Assembly (NCBI RefSeq): GCF_037042905.1
Contig: NC_087251.1
Coordinates: forward strand, 33,335,001-33,399,000
Direction of reading: 5' to 3'
Source of the DNA: Lytechinus pictus
Lineage: Eukaryota; Echinodermata; Echinoidea; Temnopleuroida; Toxopneustidae
Length of the DNA: 64,000 nt
Below, in pieces: positions 1 to 11,959 of the stretch (position 1 is the first letter of the stretch; every line of letters starts with the position of its first letter). The translations under genes were made by a program, and so were the position numbers. The notes beneath the pieces were generated by a model, which saw only the letters and a list, made by a program, of their open reading frames with translations, made no database searches and was not told where the DNA came from.

Positions 1-230
1 TGGTGACAAGTACTCGAGCATACAAGGTATCACTTAAAGCAATATCAGAATATGAAAAGCCTGTCAATCACTGTTTATAACTGTTGCTGAAAGCATTTAT
101 GAGGGAGAAACTGTGTCAGCTCATAATTGCAGTATGAAATTTTGAAGAATGGTGACTGATCTCATGTTGACATACTGGAAGATTAAACATTCATTGTGGG
201 AAATGGGATACTGGCCTGGGAATTCAGTAA

Positions 231-487
231 GGGGGGTGTTTCACAAAGATTTAAGTCCGACTAAAATTTCACTTCAATTCCTAGTTGCGTGTGGTATAAA
301 AGGCATCATTGCATTGATCAGATCATGTTCAGAGAGATGTACGCTATGGCATATTTAAAAATGAGATCATGTGTAAGATTTCATGTTCACATTGGGACAT
401 TTCTTTTAGTCAGACCTTAGTCATTTGGTCAGACTTTATTCTTCGGTACACTTCTTTTAGTCAGACTTAACTTTGTGAAACACCCCC
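231..487. mobile_element. MITE with about 35-bp terminal inverted repeats
   Basis: The left end begins GGGGGGTGTTTCACAAAG and continues into a GACTAAA motif. The right end is its near-perfect reverse complement (TTTTAGTCAGACTTAAC... then GTGAAACACCCCC). About 185 bp of AT-rich, non-coding sequence lies between, so this is a non-autonomous DNA transposon. No clear target duplication is visible. The right-end sequence plus about 35 bp of flank recurs at 590-655, indicating local duplication. Confidence 0.7.
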
Positions 488-587
488 AAATCTTTCTTCA
501 GATAGGTGAAATGATTGTGGTCTTTGGCATATTTGTCAGTGAGATCACACATTGAATACCATGTGTGCAATTGATTTTATGCATAAC

Positions 588-655
588 TTTTTAGTCAGAC
601 TTTACTCTGTGAAACTCCCCAGATCTGTATTCGAATAGGTGAGATGATTGTTTTT
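588..655. repeat. Partial second copy of the 231-487 MITE right end plus flank
   Basis: TTAGTCAGACTTTACTCTGTGAAACTCCCC repeats the right terminus of the neighbouring element in two short stretches. The following AGATCT...ATAGGTGAGATGATTG matches the 488-526 flank. Consistent with a degenerate tandem duplication of about 133 bp. Confidence 0.5.
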
Positions 656-1296
656 GTATGAAAAAGTAAGCGGCAGAGTCTATAACTATCACTCCAATAT
701 GAAAAAAAAAAGAATGATATACATGTATGTCAGGGATCAATTTCAAATGATGGTGTGTAAGGAATATTAGGTAAAGTAGGTCTTTGGAAAAGTGATCCTT
801 AAGTTTGCCAACAAATGAATTTGCCCGTGAATTATTTCATTAAGTAAAAATTGTAGGACTAGGGTATCGTTTGCAATCAGGTTGTAGTTCTAAATTATAG
901 GGTTACTTGGTTGATTTTCATTTGGTCAGTTGTCACTTGGTCTAATAAGGGAATTCTCACAATTCCCTGGTCTAATATCGACTAAATCAAATCATTACAT
1001 TGCTTTAGTTGCTTTTGCTTTTGGTAGAATTATTTTCCCAATTTTATCAAACAATCATTGTGTCTATTACCAGTTCATAGACCAAGTGAGTTTTAGGTGA
1101 ATAGGTAAATGGCAAACACATTGTATTGTTAATTGGTTTGTAACTGGTTTTCACATAAACTGGTCGTAGACATTAGACTAAATGGGATTAGACCAAATGG
1201 CAATTTCTTCTCACGCTTAACATTCTTTTTTGCTCCATGCATATCATATCATGCATAGCATATCATCATGGAGGATGGTGATGGTTGTGACATCCT
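656..1296. other. No gene seen; scattered GGTCTAAT-type motifs
   Basis: AT-rich non-coding sequence. Between about 920 and 1200 there are repeated forms of 'tTGGTCTAAT' and 'GACTAAAT' in both orientations, resembling a decayed modular repeat. The same wording recurs near 41.97-42.06 kb. No ORF with coding character. Confidence 0.4.
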
Positions 1297-1858
1297 GGGG
1301 GGCGTTTCATGAAAGGACTTGTCAGACATGTTATCTGACAAATCCCAGTTTATCAGACAGTTACCATAGGAACAGTGCCTCTCAGCCAATCAGAATCATC
1401 GAAAGATTTTAGATCTGGCAACTTGTTGGATGAAAATATTGATGAAACGCTCGCCAGGTTAGCCTTTTAATGATATCATTTGTCAGTGGTCGTCATTGAC
1501 AAATGTAAAAAGCTACTGAAAACCCTGCATCTGATTGGCTGAGAGCCAATTGAGATAAGGTAGTCACTGGCAAGTTGCTTCATGAAACACTCCCCTCCTA
1601 GAGAGCATTTCATGAAAGAAAAAGTCAGTGATTGTCACTGACAAATGTTATAAGCTACTGAAATCCTTGCGTCTGATTTGCTCAGAGCAAATTCAGGTGT
1701 GGAAGTCACCAGCAAGTTTCTTCATGATACACTCCCCTGGAGTGCATTTCATGAAAGAAAAGGTCAGTGATTGTTGCTGACAAATGTTATAAGCTACTGA
1801 AATCCCTGCATCTGATTGGCTGAAGTGACTGGCAAGTTGCCTCATGAAAGTGCACTGC
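1297..1858. mobile_element. Cluster of four related MITE copies (TTTCATGAAA family)
   Basis: The first copy (about 1297-1455) starts GGGGGGCGTTTCATGAAAG and ends TTGATGAAACGCTCGCC. Three further copies or partial copies follow at about 1470-1596, 1600-1735 and 1737-1855. They share a core with TGTCAGTGA/TCACTGACAAAT, GCTACTGAAA(T/A)CC and CTGATTGGCTGA, and TTTCATGAAA-type ends. A related copy lies at about 48563-48698. All are non-coding. Confidence 0.65.
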
Positions 1859-3238
1859 AGACAAATGGATATTAAAGAACCATGTCCACCCGTTTGAAAG
1901 TGCAACACCCCTTGTGTCGTATGAGGAAAACAATCCTTGTCAAAAATGGGTCATCCTGATTTATGCTCGTACAGTTATACCTAGGGAGCATTAGTGAGAC
2001 AGGCATTCATCATCTGCTTCTGTTTTGCTCTAGATGCTCTGTGACAGTGACCGTATTTCTCATTCATTGGTGTCATACCTATGGGTTGTAAAACTTGATG
2101 ACAGTGTGCTCTCTTTAGTCTGCTAAGTAAATGCACAGTGAGAGGTATTGGCAATCAGATCTCAATGCCAGTGTTGCGATTGGGTTTATATATGTTGTAG
2201 GAAAATAGACATTCAAAATCACAAAAATGTGTCATATTTTAGTTCGTGAATGAAAATATGTCCCTTTTCTTTGAAATGCTCACAAACATGAGAGTTGTTT
2301 CTTCATGAACATGAATAGACCTAGTATTATTGGTTGTCTTTTAATAGGAATAGTAATATGAACACTTGAAAATAATCACCCCATCCTATTTATACTCCTT
2401 CAGTTGTTTTTCTAACAGTGAAACATGTCTGATTCAAAAATGAAATAAACAATTTTTCATTACTATTATACTTGGAGAGTTGTTCGCTGAACATTTTTCT
2501 TTCTAACCATTCAGTGAAATAACCAGCTATTGCTTATATACTGTTGGTAATAGTGTTAGAGTTTTGAAACTATTTGTCTCTTTTGTTTGTGAAAATGTTA
2601 ATGTTAACAGTACTATGCATTGTAAGTTTCTTTAAACACGAGAGTTGTAATGTCTAAAACTTGTTTTTTCATCTATGTAAGGATATATTTAAGGTTGTAA
2701 CATATTCTGAACTTATAATTATAGGTGTATTATGAATAATAGGAGAGATGTGGTGTAATAACAGTCACAACTTAGATACTTGTATTTGTTAATATGCTTT
2801 GGTATATTATAAACCATTTGTTTATATTTCTTTTTTGTCTATTCTGTAATTTAATGTCAACAGTACTTACTTTTTACTTTTTATTTGTATCTTTTCTTTC
2901 ATATATATGATTTCTTGAATGGAAGAGTCATTCCATTGCTAGATGTAAATGTGCAATTTAACAACAAGTGATATTCTATATGGTACATGTATTCTATAGT
3001 AATGGTAGCCAAAGATATATTTTACCCATATATATTTAAGTAGAATCTAACATGTGACTTTCATTGTATTTCTGATCATATCCAAAAGGTCCCATCTGTC
3101 TAATTAACACTCTTGTACCAATTTAACTTCAAGAGCGGATTGAAAGTCAGCTCCTTTGTGACATGTTGATGAAGTCGCCTTTCGCCAAGGTGTAATGAGC
3201 AGAGGTGCCAAATCAACACCTGGGCCATGCATCATTAA
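1859..3238. other. No feature seen
   Basis: AT-rich intergenic sequence. No coding-like ORF, no RNA gene and no clear repeat structure on either strand. Confidence 0.4.
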
Positions 3239-3369
3239 GGGGCCCGTAACATAAAACTTAGCAATTATCGTAGAACAATTTTTTATGATTGATTGCAGTG
3301 ACTACAATGTACAATCGATCGTAAAAACCAAGCGTACGATCAATCGTTATGCATTGTGTTACGGAGCCA
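3239..3369. mobile_element. Short MITE (GGCCCGTAACATAAA family)
   Basis: The left end reads GGGGCCCGTAACATAAAAC then TTAGCAATTATCGTA. The right end, read on the other strand, is GGCTCCGTAACACAATGC then ATAACGATTGATCGTA. The ends are imperfect inverted repeats of about 35 bp around a core of about 60 bp. A related element is at 17938-18058. Confidence 0.5.
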
Positions 3370-3464
3370 AGATTTGTGATTTATCCAATTTGGTATCAAC
3401 TATGGAAAACCATCGATGCCATAATTCATACATTTATACCTGTAAATGCATGTCTGTACCACTA

Positions 3465-3690
3465 GCGTACCTACGGGGGGGGGGCAGTCTGCCCCCCTTG
3501 ACGAGCAACAACCCATGCAAAGGACGTATCCCTGCCCCCCTGACGAGCTTGTCAAATTTTTTTCTGGTACAAAATCCTTTATTTGTGATTGAAGACTTTT
3601 TTTTTTTTTTTTTTGCTTGTCAAATTTTTTGGTGGACGGTTTTGCCCCCCCTGTTGAAAATCCTAGGTACGCCACTGGTCTGTACACAAT
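3465..3690. mobile_element. G/C-tract inverted-repeat element (GGCGTACCTA family)
   Basis: The left end is CTAGCGTACCTACGGGGGGG and the right end is ATCCTAGGTACGCCACTGG, so both termini carry a GCGTACCTA core in inverted orientation. The interior has C-rich tracts, TGACGAGC motifs and a T run of about 18 nt. A close relative in opposite orientation lies at about 55310-55465. Non-coding; the ORFs through it are not credible. Confidence 0.6.
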
Positions 3691-4267
3691 GCTGATTAGA
3701 GATGCTTACTCTTACATTTATTATGGATATGAGGCATCAACTTGCTGCTTTTGGGGGGTTTTATTAAAGATTATTGCATATTAATGCCTTCTAGATAATG
3801 AATAATGATAATAGTTCTTGAAGCACATATCACAGTACGATATATAACGTCTCTATGTGCTTTCAAAGAACTTGGATATTAGCCTGGCGGCCTAACAGCA
3901 GCCGTGATAATTACTTTGTAACGGCCGTCTGCTAGATGGTTTAAGATGTGAACAAAGCGGAAGGGTGAAATGACACCATCTGTGTCAGAGGGAATGCATG
4001 TAACTGATTTTGTACTTTCTGAAGTAACACTACAAACATATTATATTAGATTGATTAGAAGAGGTGTTAATGATAACACCAGTTGTGTATGAAGGTTACA
4101 TTGTACTACAGAAAGTGTTAATCATATCCATAGTGTAGTGTTTTGATTTGATATTTGTGCCGTGGCAGTGCTGAAATGATTATCTTGAGGTTTGTATCGT
4201 AGAGTTTATTGATAGTCAACTGTGATGATATGATAGATCTGTGTGCCATGATATTTATGCAAATGAA
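3691..4267. other. No feature seen
   Basis: AT-rich intergenic sequence without coding-like ORFs or obvious repeats. Confidence 0.4.
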
Positions 4268-4463
4268 CACTCTTAAAAATGTTGGGCAACATACGGTCCA
4301 CACAACAATTGGTTAAAACTTTATCCAATTCTGGGTAGTTTTACACCAATAATGTGTGCTTTGGGTGAAAACTACACAGTATTGGTGTAAAACTACCCAG
4401 AATTGGATAAAGTTTTAACCAATTGTTGTGTGGACCGTATGTTGCCCAACATTTTTAAGAGTG
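4268..4463. mobile_element. Hairpin element with 84-bp perfect inverted repeats
   Basis: Positions 4268-4351 are the exact reverse complement of 4380-4463, leaving a 28-nt loop. The ends begin CACTCTTAAAAATGTTGGGC. There is no coding capacity. Zero mismatches over 84 bp indicate a recent insertion or gene conversion between the arms. Elements starting CACTCTT(T)AAAAA also occur at 18563, suggesting a family. The target duplication is not clear. Confidence 0.75.
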
Positions 4464-7400
4464 AATATTTAACATGATGTTCTCTGGGCATCAGAATTAT
4501 TCTCAAATAAATACAAAATATCATGCTTTTACAGCGAGAAATTGTCAACTTACTTTTCTTCGTGTTTGTATCTATAGAGTGATATCCCTTATTGTAATAA
4601 TTCATTCTGCTTTGGTGTTACTTTTTCATCACTGAAAGAGTGATTGAGAGGAGGGAAGAGAGAGAGGGAGGGTGAGAGAACATAGACAAGGTAAAAACGA
4701 TTATTTTCCATTCCCCCTTTTGTATAATTTTTTTTTACTCTTCAGTCTTGCCTTGTTTACACCCCATAAGTAATTGTCTGGAAACGTGCACCCTTGCCCC
4801 TTTTCCCCACCTCTAGATACTTCATTGAATATGAATATGGTGAGATGAAGCGCATGACAACATTGCATTGTGTTGATGGTTTAGCCCCAATATGAAAGGT
4901 CGCTGCATGGATAAATCCAGAATCATTTTGTTTTTTTACAAGTGAAGGAGTAGGAAAATTTCACTCTTTAAAATGAAACTTGATTCTTTCAATTTCCCAG
5001 GTATTCCCTTTGCACTCGTGTTTATTCATGCCCATCACCTAACATACAAGCGCCTATAAATCCTATATTTGGAATGAATTGAAACAATTATAAGCATAAT
5101 TTAAACCTGCGACGTTATTTCTTGTGAACTGCTCTTATCGAAATATAATATGCAATTTCCATACTTCATCCCCATTCTCTCGCACTTGTTGAATATAGAA
5201 ATCTCTGGTAGGAATGTGCAATGGGAAACCAACACGAGAATGTTTCTAATTAATTTTTTGCAAGGCATCCCACCCCCACATTGAACTGGTGCGTCTGTGA
5301 CTTATCAAAGTGATTGGGCATCCTTGACAGAGCTTATCTGTTGATGTAGATGTGGTTCATATTTCCTATAATTAAGAATATTTTAATAAATCTTCGACTC
5401 TTGTTTCAATTTCTTATTATGTCCTTAACCCCCCCCCCCACATTTTCCGTCTGTCAGTTTTAAGTCCGTATCTTCTTCATTATACAATTTTGAAAGATGA
5501 ATTTTTAATACCATTACTTTCTACATATAAGCTCCATGCAGTGTTTATCATTTTTATTTTATTGGATATCTCCTAGGACCCATTGGTCCACTGCGCTATA
5601 AATGATTAAATTTTATGAATATTTCTTTCCTGGGAACATGACGAGGTTTTGATTCAACTTTTAATATGAAAGAAACTATAATCATGATAATGCTCGGAAT
5701 TGTGTTTGCATACATTACTTGTTGCTATGTTTGGAAGCCTTCTTTCTGGCAAGGCATTGGGTTATCAAGAACAATTTTTGTTTTAAAAAATCTGCGTGAA
5801 ATATGAATATATTCGTAAAATGTCTATCAGACGAAGTTTGTCTTTATCACTCATCATGCTTCCATTTTCTTTACTTCCTTCGCAGCCCAACAAATATATA
5901 TTTTCTGAATGAGTGCAATTCTCCGTTCTCCAAACAAACCGTTTGAAACAAAAAAGTTCACTTGCATTTATTTGTGAACATGTAGAACTCTTCAATCAAA
6001 CAGTTTTTAAGTTCTGCATAAGCAAATGACCCAGGAATTTTTAGGAGACCTTATATAGTGAATGGAACGAAATTTCTAAAAAAATGCTTTTATACATAAA
6101 TCTTACTTTTGAATAGATTTTTGACATAATATTCAGAAAATTTCACTCCTTTCCTTTTCTTTCTCCTTCTTTTCTTAGTGACTTAGAATGAATATTCATC
6201 TCGGCGGCGGCCCGGCTATGTATTTTTTTTTTATTATATCACATAAACATGTGAAATACTATTTTATTCAGAATAAAATTTAAAATCATGACATTCCTGT
6301 ATCGGCAGAAATTTTTTTTACTTTAATAGAAGTAAAGCTTCGTAAAGCCTGCACCTGTCATGTTGAAAGGAACACTCGATCGATCGGAGAATATGCAGGT
6401 GATTTTAATCCATTTTTCAGTCGTCGGCATGACATATTGCATGTAAGTATAGACCAATGATTGAGCTTAGTTTTATGAGAAGATGAATTATCCGTATTTC
6501 TGGTATTAAAGGGATTGGTAGTAGTAATTCTATTTGTGTCTTTCATCTTCTTTGCCTCTGTCCAACTCTCTTTCTCTCTGTCCCACTCCAGGGGCCGCGG
6601 AAGGGGGAGGGGCGGGGTGACTTCAACCCCCACTGTCAGTAATCATACAAAATAGCGTGAAAATAACTATATGTAATTTAATAATTGTTCGGCCCCCTTA
6701 AAGTCGTTCGTGGTTCCTGTATTCTCACTCCCTCTATCCCCTTCTCCCTCCCAGTTTCCCCTTTATTTTGTTTCTTCCCTTTCTCTCCTTTGATTGCACG
6801 AATTTGATAATCATTAGAAAGAACGGTAGAAATTGAACAAAGAATTTTCGTATCATTATGGCTCATGTTTGGTTCTAGCATCTAATCATGACTTAATTAA
6901 TGACCCCTATTTGAATAAAATTTCAAGTAAGAATCATCATTTTGGTCGCGTGATTCTTACTTCAATAATTAAGTTTATTCGATGAAAAATATGTTATTTT
7001 GTAAATTTGAATCAACTGATAACATTTTACTCTCCCTTCTTTTGTCATTACCTTTAATAAGGGCAATGTAACTATAATGAATATTGACAGACGGCATTCT
7101 ACCTTCCCTGCCATTGTTATCGATCGATACTTCTAACCAGCCAATAATCTCATTACACCTGCAATCGTATCGAAATAATGGAGATCGATAATGCAGCTGG
7201 GATTTGCATAGCTGGCATATCTGACATTCCATACAAAGAAATGTCAATATTTTCTCCGTATTCTACAATCAGTGCTTCCTGGCAATTGATGTGTTTCTCT
7301 TCTTTCATCCAATAAGTATGATTCCTACCCTGGTTCTTAGATTAGAAGAGGGATTTGAAAGAAGATACTAATTTTATTCCGTTAAAAAATGGGATCCTTT

Positions 7401-8160
7401 AGGAAAAAGTGGGTTTAAAAAAAGTGAATTCATAATGTCGAGTTTACATTTAGTTCATTTTATAAACATTAATGTTTTGGTTCAATATCTAGTGCATCTC
7501 TTCAACTTCAAATTAAAGATAAATAAGGTAAAGCTAGGGAAGTGTGAAAGTTCGAATCATCTTTCATAGTGATTGGTGAACGTGAAAATAAAAACAAAAT
7601 TATATGCCAGATACATACTTTTTTGTTTGATAGCAGATGGGATTTCATGTTTATAAACAAATAAACTTTTCTCGTAATTTATAGTTAATTTTCTTCTCTG
7701 TAAAATAAGAAATAAAGTCATTACTATTATTACAATAATTTTCTGTGACAATCAATAAAATATTTAAAAGTATCTACTTCATTCCATTCTTGAGTACCGT
7801 TCCCTTATCCTGAAAATATATAATAGTATCTATCTGGAAAGCGCGTGTCGCTTTTCTTTTCCTTTCAATTATGCCTGTATATGTTTCTCTCAGTATTGCC
7901 TTTCTCTCTCTTTCTCTCTCAAGCTCACGCAATAGGTTTGTTCTGCATAAATCGATGTTGAATTCATGCATAACAAGCAAATAAACGTCAACTTAAGTTT
8001 GTTGTCGACATGCTAATGCGATAATTCGCCATACAGTGTAAGTACATTAGGCCATTTAAGAGTTAATTGCATAGATTTACTTAGTGTGTTCACAAGGCTT
8101 GTGCATTTAGTGGGCTTGGAAAAACCATTATGTTGACGCAGTCGCCGCACTAAATTTGTT
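4464..8160. other. Intergenic; no gene seen
   Basis: AT-rich sequence with scattered short C-rich or T-rich runs (for example the C tract near 5431 and GA-rich DNA near 4640-4680). Short ORFs on both strands are low-complexity or random in composition. No supported gene, RNA or mobile element. Confidence 0.4.
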
Positions 8161-8437
8161 TAGATCTCTCCTCTTTTTTCTCTCTCACACTTTCTTTCTG
8201 CCCCCCCCCCCCCCTCTTCTCTCATGTTTCAAATTCTCTCTCTTCTCCTGTCTCTCCCTCCCTATTTAGCTACCTCTCTCACCAATATATCCTCTTTCAC
8301 AAAGAGAACGCGCGCTTTTCGTGTGCTAAGATATCAATATTTTATAATATATTCGTTTGCATCCCCCCTGAATAATAATAATAATAATAATGATAATAAT
8401 GATAATAATAAGAAGAAGAAGAAGAAGAAGAAGAAAT
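8161..8437. repeat. Pyrimidine tract followed by (AAT)n(AAG)n microsatellite
   Basis: A CT-rich tract with a run of about 14 C (8202-8216) is followed by (AAT/GAT)n at 8371-8410 and (AAG)n at 8410-8436. The predicted Asn/Lys-rich ORF here is translation of the repeat. Confidence 0.85.
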
Positions 8438-9440
8438 TTTAAAGGGGCATAGACATTTGATGGGCATAAATATTTGATGAAGTTACGATAATGTGATGAA
8501 CAACATGAAACGAATTTTATATGCAGTGTTACGAAAATGAACAGATTAATTCAAAGTCAATTCTTTTAGATCTAGTGTGGATTCCTCGACATTTATTATG
8601 GTATACATAGTTTGCGCAAAATGTTCTCACCCACTCTTTCAATGCTGATTTCACAAACATTTACATATACCCACACAGAGCCTTTCTTTCTTTTTGTTAT
8701 CTATTTCTTTACTTCTCTCTTTCTCTTATCTATACAATATACCAAAATACTCTCAATACCCCATTTTCGCTCTCTATGTCCTATATACATGTATTGATAT
8801 CTTCGAGCCATTTTTAACTTCTTCTCAAGTATTACCTTTTCCCATAATTCATGCTACACTTCCTGTACGCCAACAATCCTATATAGCATGAATAGTGTTT
8901 TTATAATTCTTACCCCTCATTTCTTTTCTCCCTTGTTTGCTGTCGAATATTCTTATACTTTTTATTTGCACGATTCCGTCCTTATTTTTGATGACTCTAT
9001 TCATTCTACAACAAGTTACATATCGCGTTTAACAGTTCAAAAATACAAGGAAATTGTCACAAAAATATTATATATGTGGCATGCAATCATAATTTAGTAA
9101 ATGGTCCTATTGCAGGCAGATTGATAATGACAAAGGCATGTATTGCACTGACGTTTTAAAGTTATTTCCTGTAAGCTAGATTAACTATATAGATTAATTT
9201 TTGATAATTATGTTTTTATTCCCTTGCTTTCCTGCTATAGAAATTAAATTATCAGAAAAAAGGACCCTTTTACAGTAAAATCGGCAAAGTGTTTTGCTTT
9301 TCATTCAAAGCATACACGGTGCACTGAAACATGCTCATTCCTACCACTTTTTTTCATAAATGTTATATGAAATGTCACGATATAAAAAAAAATACGATAT
9401 GCGCAAATTCGTTGTACATAATCATATTGCTATTGATGTC
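8438..9440. other. No feature seen
   Basis: AT-rich intergenic DNA. The short ORFs are Phe/Ser/Tyr-rich and look random. Confidence 0.4.
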
Positions 9441-9447
9441 ATCGCCA

Positions 9448-9480
9448 CATCATACCATCATCATCATCACCATCATCACC

Positions 9481-9511
<31 letters not shown>

Positions 9512-9590
9512 CCACCATTATCATCATCATCACCACCACTATCATCATCACCACCACCATCATTATCACCTCATCATCGTCATTATTGAT
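9448..9590. repeat. (CAT/CAC)n trinucleotide array
   Basis: About 140 bp of imperfect CAT/CAC triplets. In one frame it reads as a polyhistidine run and in others as Ile- or Ser-rich peptides. No splice or start context supports expression. Confidence 0.9.
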
Positions 9591-10137
9591 GTTATATAGT
9601 CGTGGTCATCATTATTATCATAGTTGTCCTGATCATCGTCACGTGTCATCATTTTCATTGCTAGTTTGACAGAAAAATCAAAGGAAAAAAACTCTACCTT
9701 CTACCCAAACTATATCCAAACAAGATCACCGTCACTATAATATCACTTTCCTTAGTTGTATTCCTTATTTCCCCTATTACCCCATCATTCCATCACCCCT
9801 CACCAGCGATCAACCATATTGATAATCACCGGCATCGTGCTAATTACTACCGACCTCCACTGATAATTATTACTAATTTACAAAGGGACGGGTACATAGG
9901 CGTGTCATGTAAATATCAATAATAGTATCAATTAACTCACCACATGAAGCAATTTTGTTTTTGGCTTGTGCGCCAATTAAACCCCTACCATGTCGTATAC
10001 GTGCTACTTTAGAACATCAAATGTTAAGAGTAATATCAGGGTGACTGGTGGGTGAAAAGGAAATAATTGAATAGATGGAGGTTGTATGGAGAATCAACCT
10101 CCATCCATATGTCAAATACGATAATGTACCCCCACCC
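9591..10137. other. No feature seen
   Basis: AT-rich intergenic sequence; no supported gene or repeat. Confidence 0.4.
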
Positions 10138-10342
10138 CAAAATAATAATGATGATTATAATGATGATGACGATGTTGATGATGATGATGATGATAATAAT
10201 AATAATAATAATAATATAAATAATAATAATAATTAGATAACAGATCAAATGATCCTAGATTTCTAGAAGAGGTTTCCTTGCTTTTTGATATACCAAGAAA
10301 CCATCAAGTTGTGGAAAATGACAGTAATTATAGTAGTAGTAA

Positions 10343-10425
<83 letters not shown>

Positions 10426-10486
10426 ATAACAATAATAATAATAATAATTATAAAAATAAATGATAGATGATAATGATGATGATAAT
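10138..10486. repeat. Trinucleotide arrays (AAT/GAT)n and long (AGT)n
   Basis: (AAT/GAT)n occupies 10138-10235. A nearly pure (AGT)n run lies at 10331-10424, about 30 triplets, followed by (AAT)n and (GAT)n up to the start of the SINE at 10492. Homopolymer peptides predicted here (Ser, Val, Thr) are repeat artefacts. Confidence 0.9.
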
Positions 10487-10491
10487 GAGCA

Positions 10492-10759
10492 ATCGGGTCG
10501 TGTGGTCCAGTGGTTAGAGCATTGGAATCATAATCGCGAGGTTGTGAGTTCGAATCCCAACTCTGCCATTGTCTCCACTTTGATAAAAAGGCCCGAGAGT
10601 GATATCTGTCGTCTATAACGTCAGCCACTATGACTGATTAACCTAGACGTAAAATGTTTCCAAGGTAATTGGTTATATACCAGCTTGGCGTTTACCAGCA
10701 AAAATGCTGTCCTGCCGAGTTCCTACGGGAGTTACCATAAACAGAAACAGAAACAGAAA
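10492..10759 (+). mobile_element. tRNA-derived SINE
   Basis: The head contains RNA polymerase III internal promoter elements: box A-like TGGTCCAGTGG at 10503-10513 and box B GTTCGAATC at 10548-10556. The tRNA-like domain is about 10497-10570 and has CAT at the anticodon-like position (methionine-like, tentative). About 170 bp of tRNA-unrelated body follows, ending in a short tandem tail (ACAGAA)n. The 5' side abuts the GAT repeat. The tRNA-like ends do not pair well, so this is a retroposon rather than a functional tRNA gene. Confidence 0.75.
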
Positions 10760-11290
10760 TAAGCATAGGTCCATTTTTAATAATCATCGAAAGGGATCAA
10801 AGGATACCTTTATTCACCTATACCTATAACATGTATAAGATGAGGCATTTGATATCACGTCATCTAAAGTAGATGTGAACTTTCTATTTTATTTTTTCGA
10901 AGATGAATGGTACATGGCCATTGCCATTTGATTATTAGTTAAACAGTACTAACAATTGTGTGATAGTGGCCCATCTCGCTCATTTTAACAAATAATGTAG
11001 GGGTGTTTATTTTTAGATACTATAGAGAGTTTAAATCGACACGACACTGAAAACAGCGTCATTGCATTAGTTTTGCTCTTTTCGTATACACCTTGAATGA
11101 GATAACCTTTCTTCTAAGAAATTAAAAGGTGAAAATTACCTAAGTCATATTACACCTGTACACATTTCTATAGCAATATAGTGTCAGAAAAATAAGCGCC
11201 CTTCGCTTACACAACTGTACGGGTTGAATATTTTACTAGCGTGAATATTACAAGCGAAATCACTATGCACTATTTATCTTTCAATACAAA
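10760..11290. other. No feature seen
   Basis: AT-rich intergenic sequence between the SINE and the GC-richer region upstream of gene 1. Confidence 0.4.
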
Positions 11291-11399
11291 CGAATACTAT
11301 CTCAGTAGAAAGGCGCCTCTGTGTATGGGGAATGCTAATTGTACGGATATGCATGCACACTGAAAAACAGGGTGCAGACGACAGCTATCTCCGTCAAAA

Positions 11400-11858
11400 T
11401 ATGAAGCCGGTGTTTGGCGCGCAAAATGCGAGAGTAGCATGTTGCATGCTTTTTCCCCCCTCTGCCCTCTTTCAACGATTGTCGCCCCGCCGCGCACTGT
11501 GTGTGTGTGTTTGTCTATGCGCCCTTTTATCAGAATGCATGCATTCATGCAGTCCTTGGCTGTCCTCTCTCAATCACTTCGTCTTCAAATCTTTCCATAG
11601 TTTTTCATCTCTCTCCAGCCATATTGATGATGAGAGTTCATCTTCCAGTAGCAACCTGTTCACTCGCCGGCTGCCACTCTTGCCGCCATCATCCGTTGGA
11701 TTATTTCTGAAGGAATATTGCATTTGGGGTATGGGCTCGGAAATCGGGGCGTACATTCTGTGTTAGCATCGAACAGTGAATGTGTTGTTTTGGGTGTTTA
11801 AGAACATAAAGATATAGAAACACACAACCTTGAATCGGACGATACTATCGAAGAAATC
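11400..11858 (+). promoter_or_regulatory. Putative promoter/5'UTR region of gene 1
   Basis: This stretch is visibly richer in G, C and CpG than its surroundings, as expected around a transcription start. TTTGGCGCGCAAA at 11413-11425 is a symmetrical E2F-type motif. An in-frame TAA at 11799-11801 precedes the ATG by 19 codons, so the coding region cannot extend upstream on this exon. The ATG at 11859 has A at -3. The actual start site cannot be fixed from sequence alone. Confidence 0.35.
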
Positions 11859-11959
11859 ATGACCACAGACGCGGGTTTTATAGCGGGTGTAACAGTGGGC
11901 GCGGCTATCGCCTCAGCATTCTTATTTGCCTGCCTCTACTCCGCATACAGGGCCGTAAT
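11859..11959 (+). CDS. Gene 1 coding exon 1 (membrane segment)
   Basis: 33 codons plus 2 nt, from ATG at 11859 to the donor GTGAGT at 11960. It encodes a short N-terminus starting MTTDAGF and then the single hydrophobic segment. The ORF is too short to be noticed by length; it was recognised from the ATG context, the upstream in-frame stop, the donor and the phase match to exon 2. Confidence 0.65.

Noticed and set aside
3285..3695. 136-aa ORF
   Set aside because: Runs through a MITE and a G/C-tract repeat, with a poly-Phe run from a T tract.
9360..9599. 79-aa polyhistidine ORF
   Set aside because: Translation of a (CAT/CAC)n microsatellite; all frames give homopolymers and there is no gene context.
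10497..10570. Functional tRNA gene
   Set aside because: Box A and box B are present, but the acceptor ends do not pair and a long SINE body follows.
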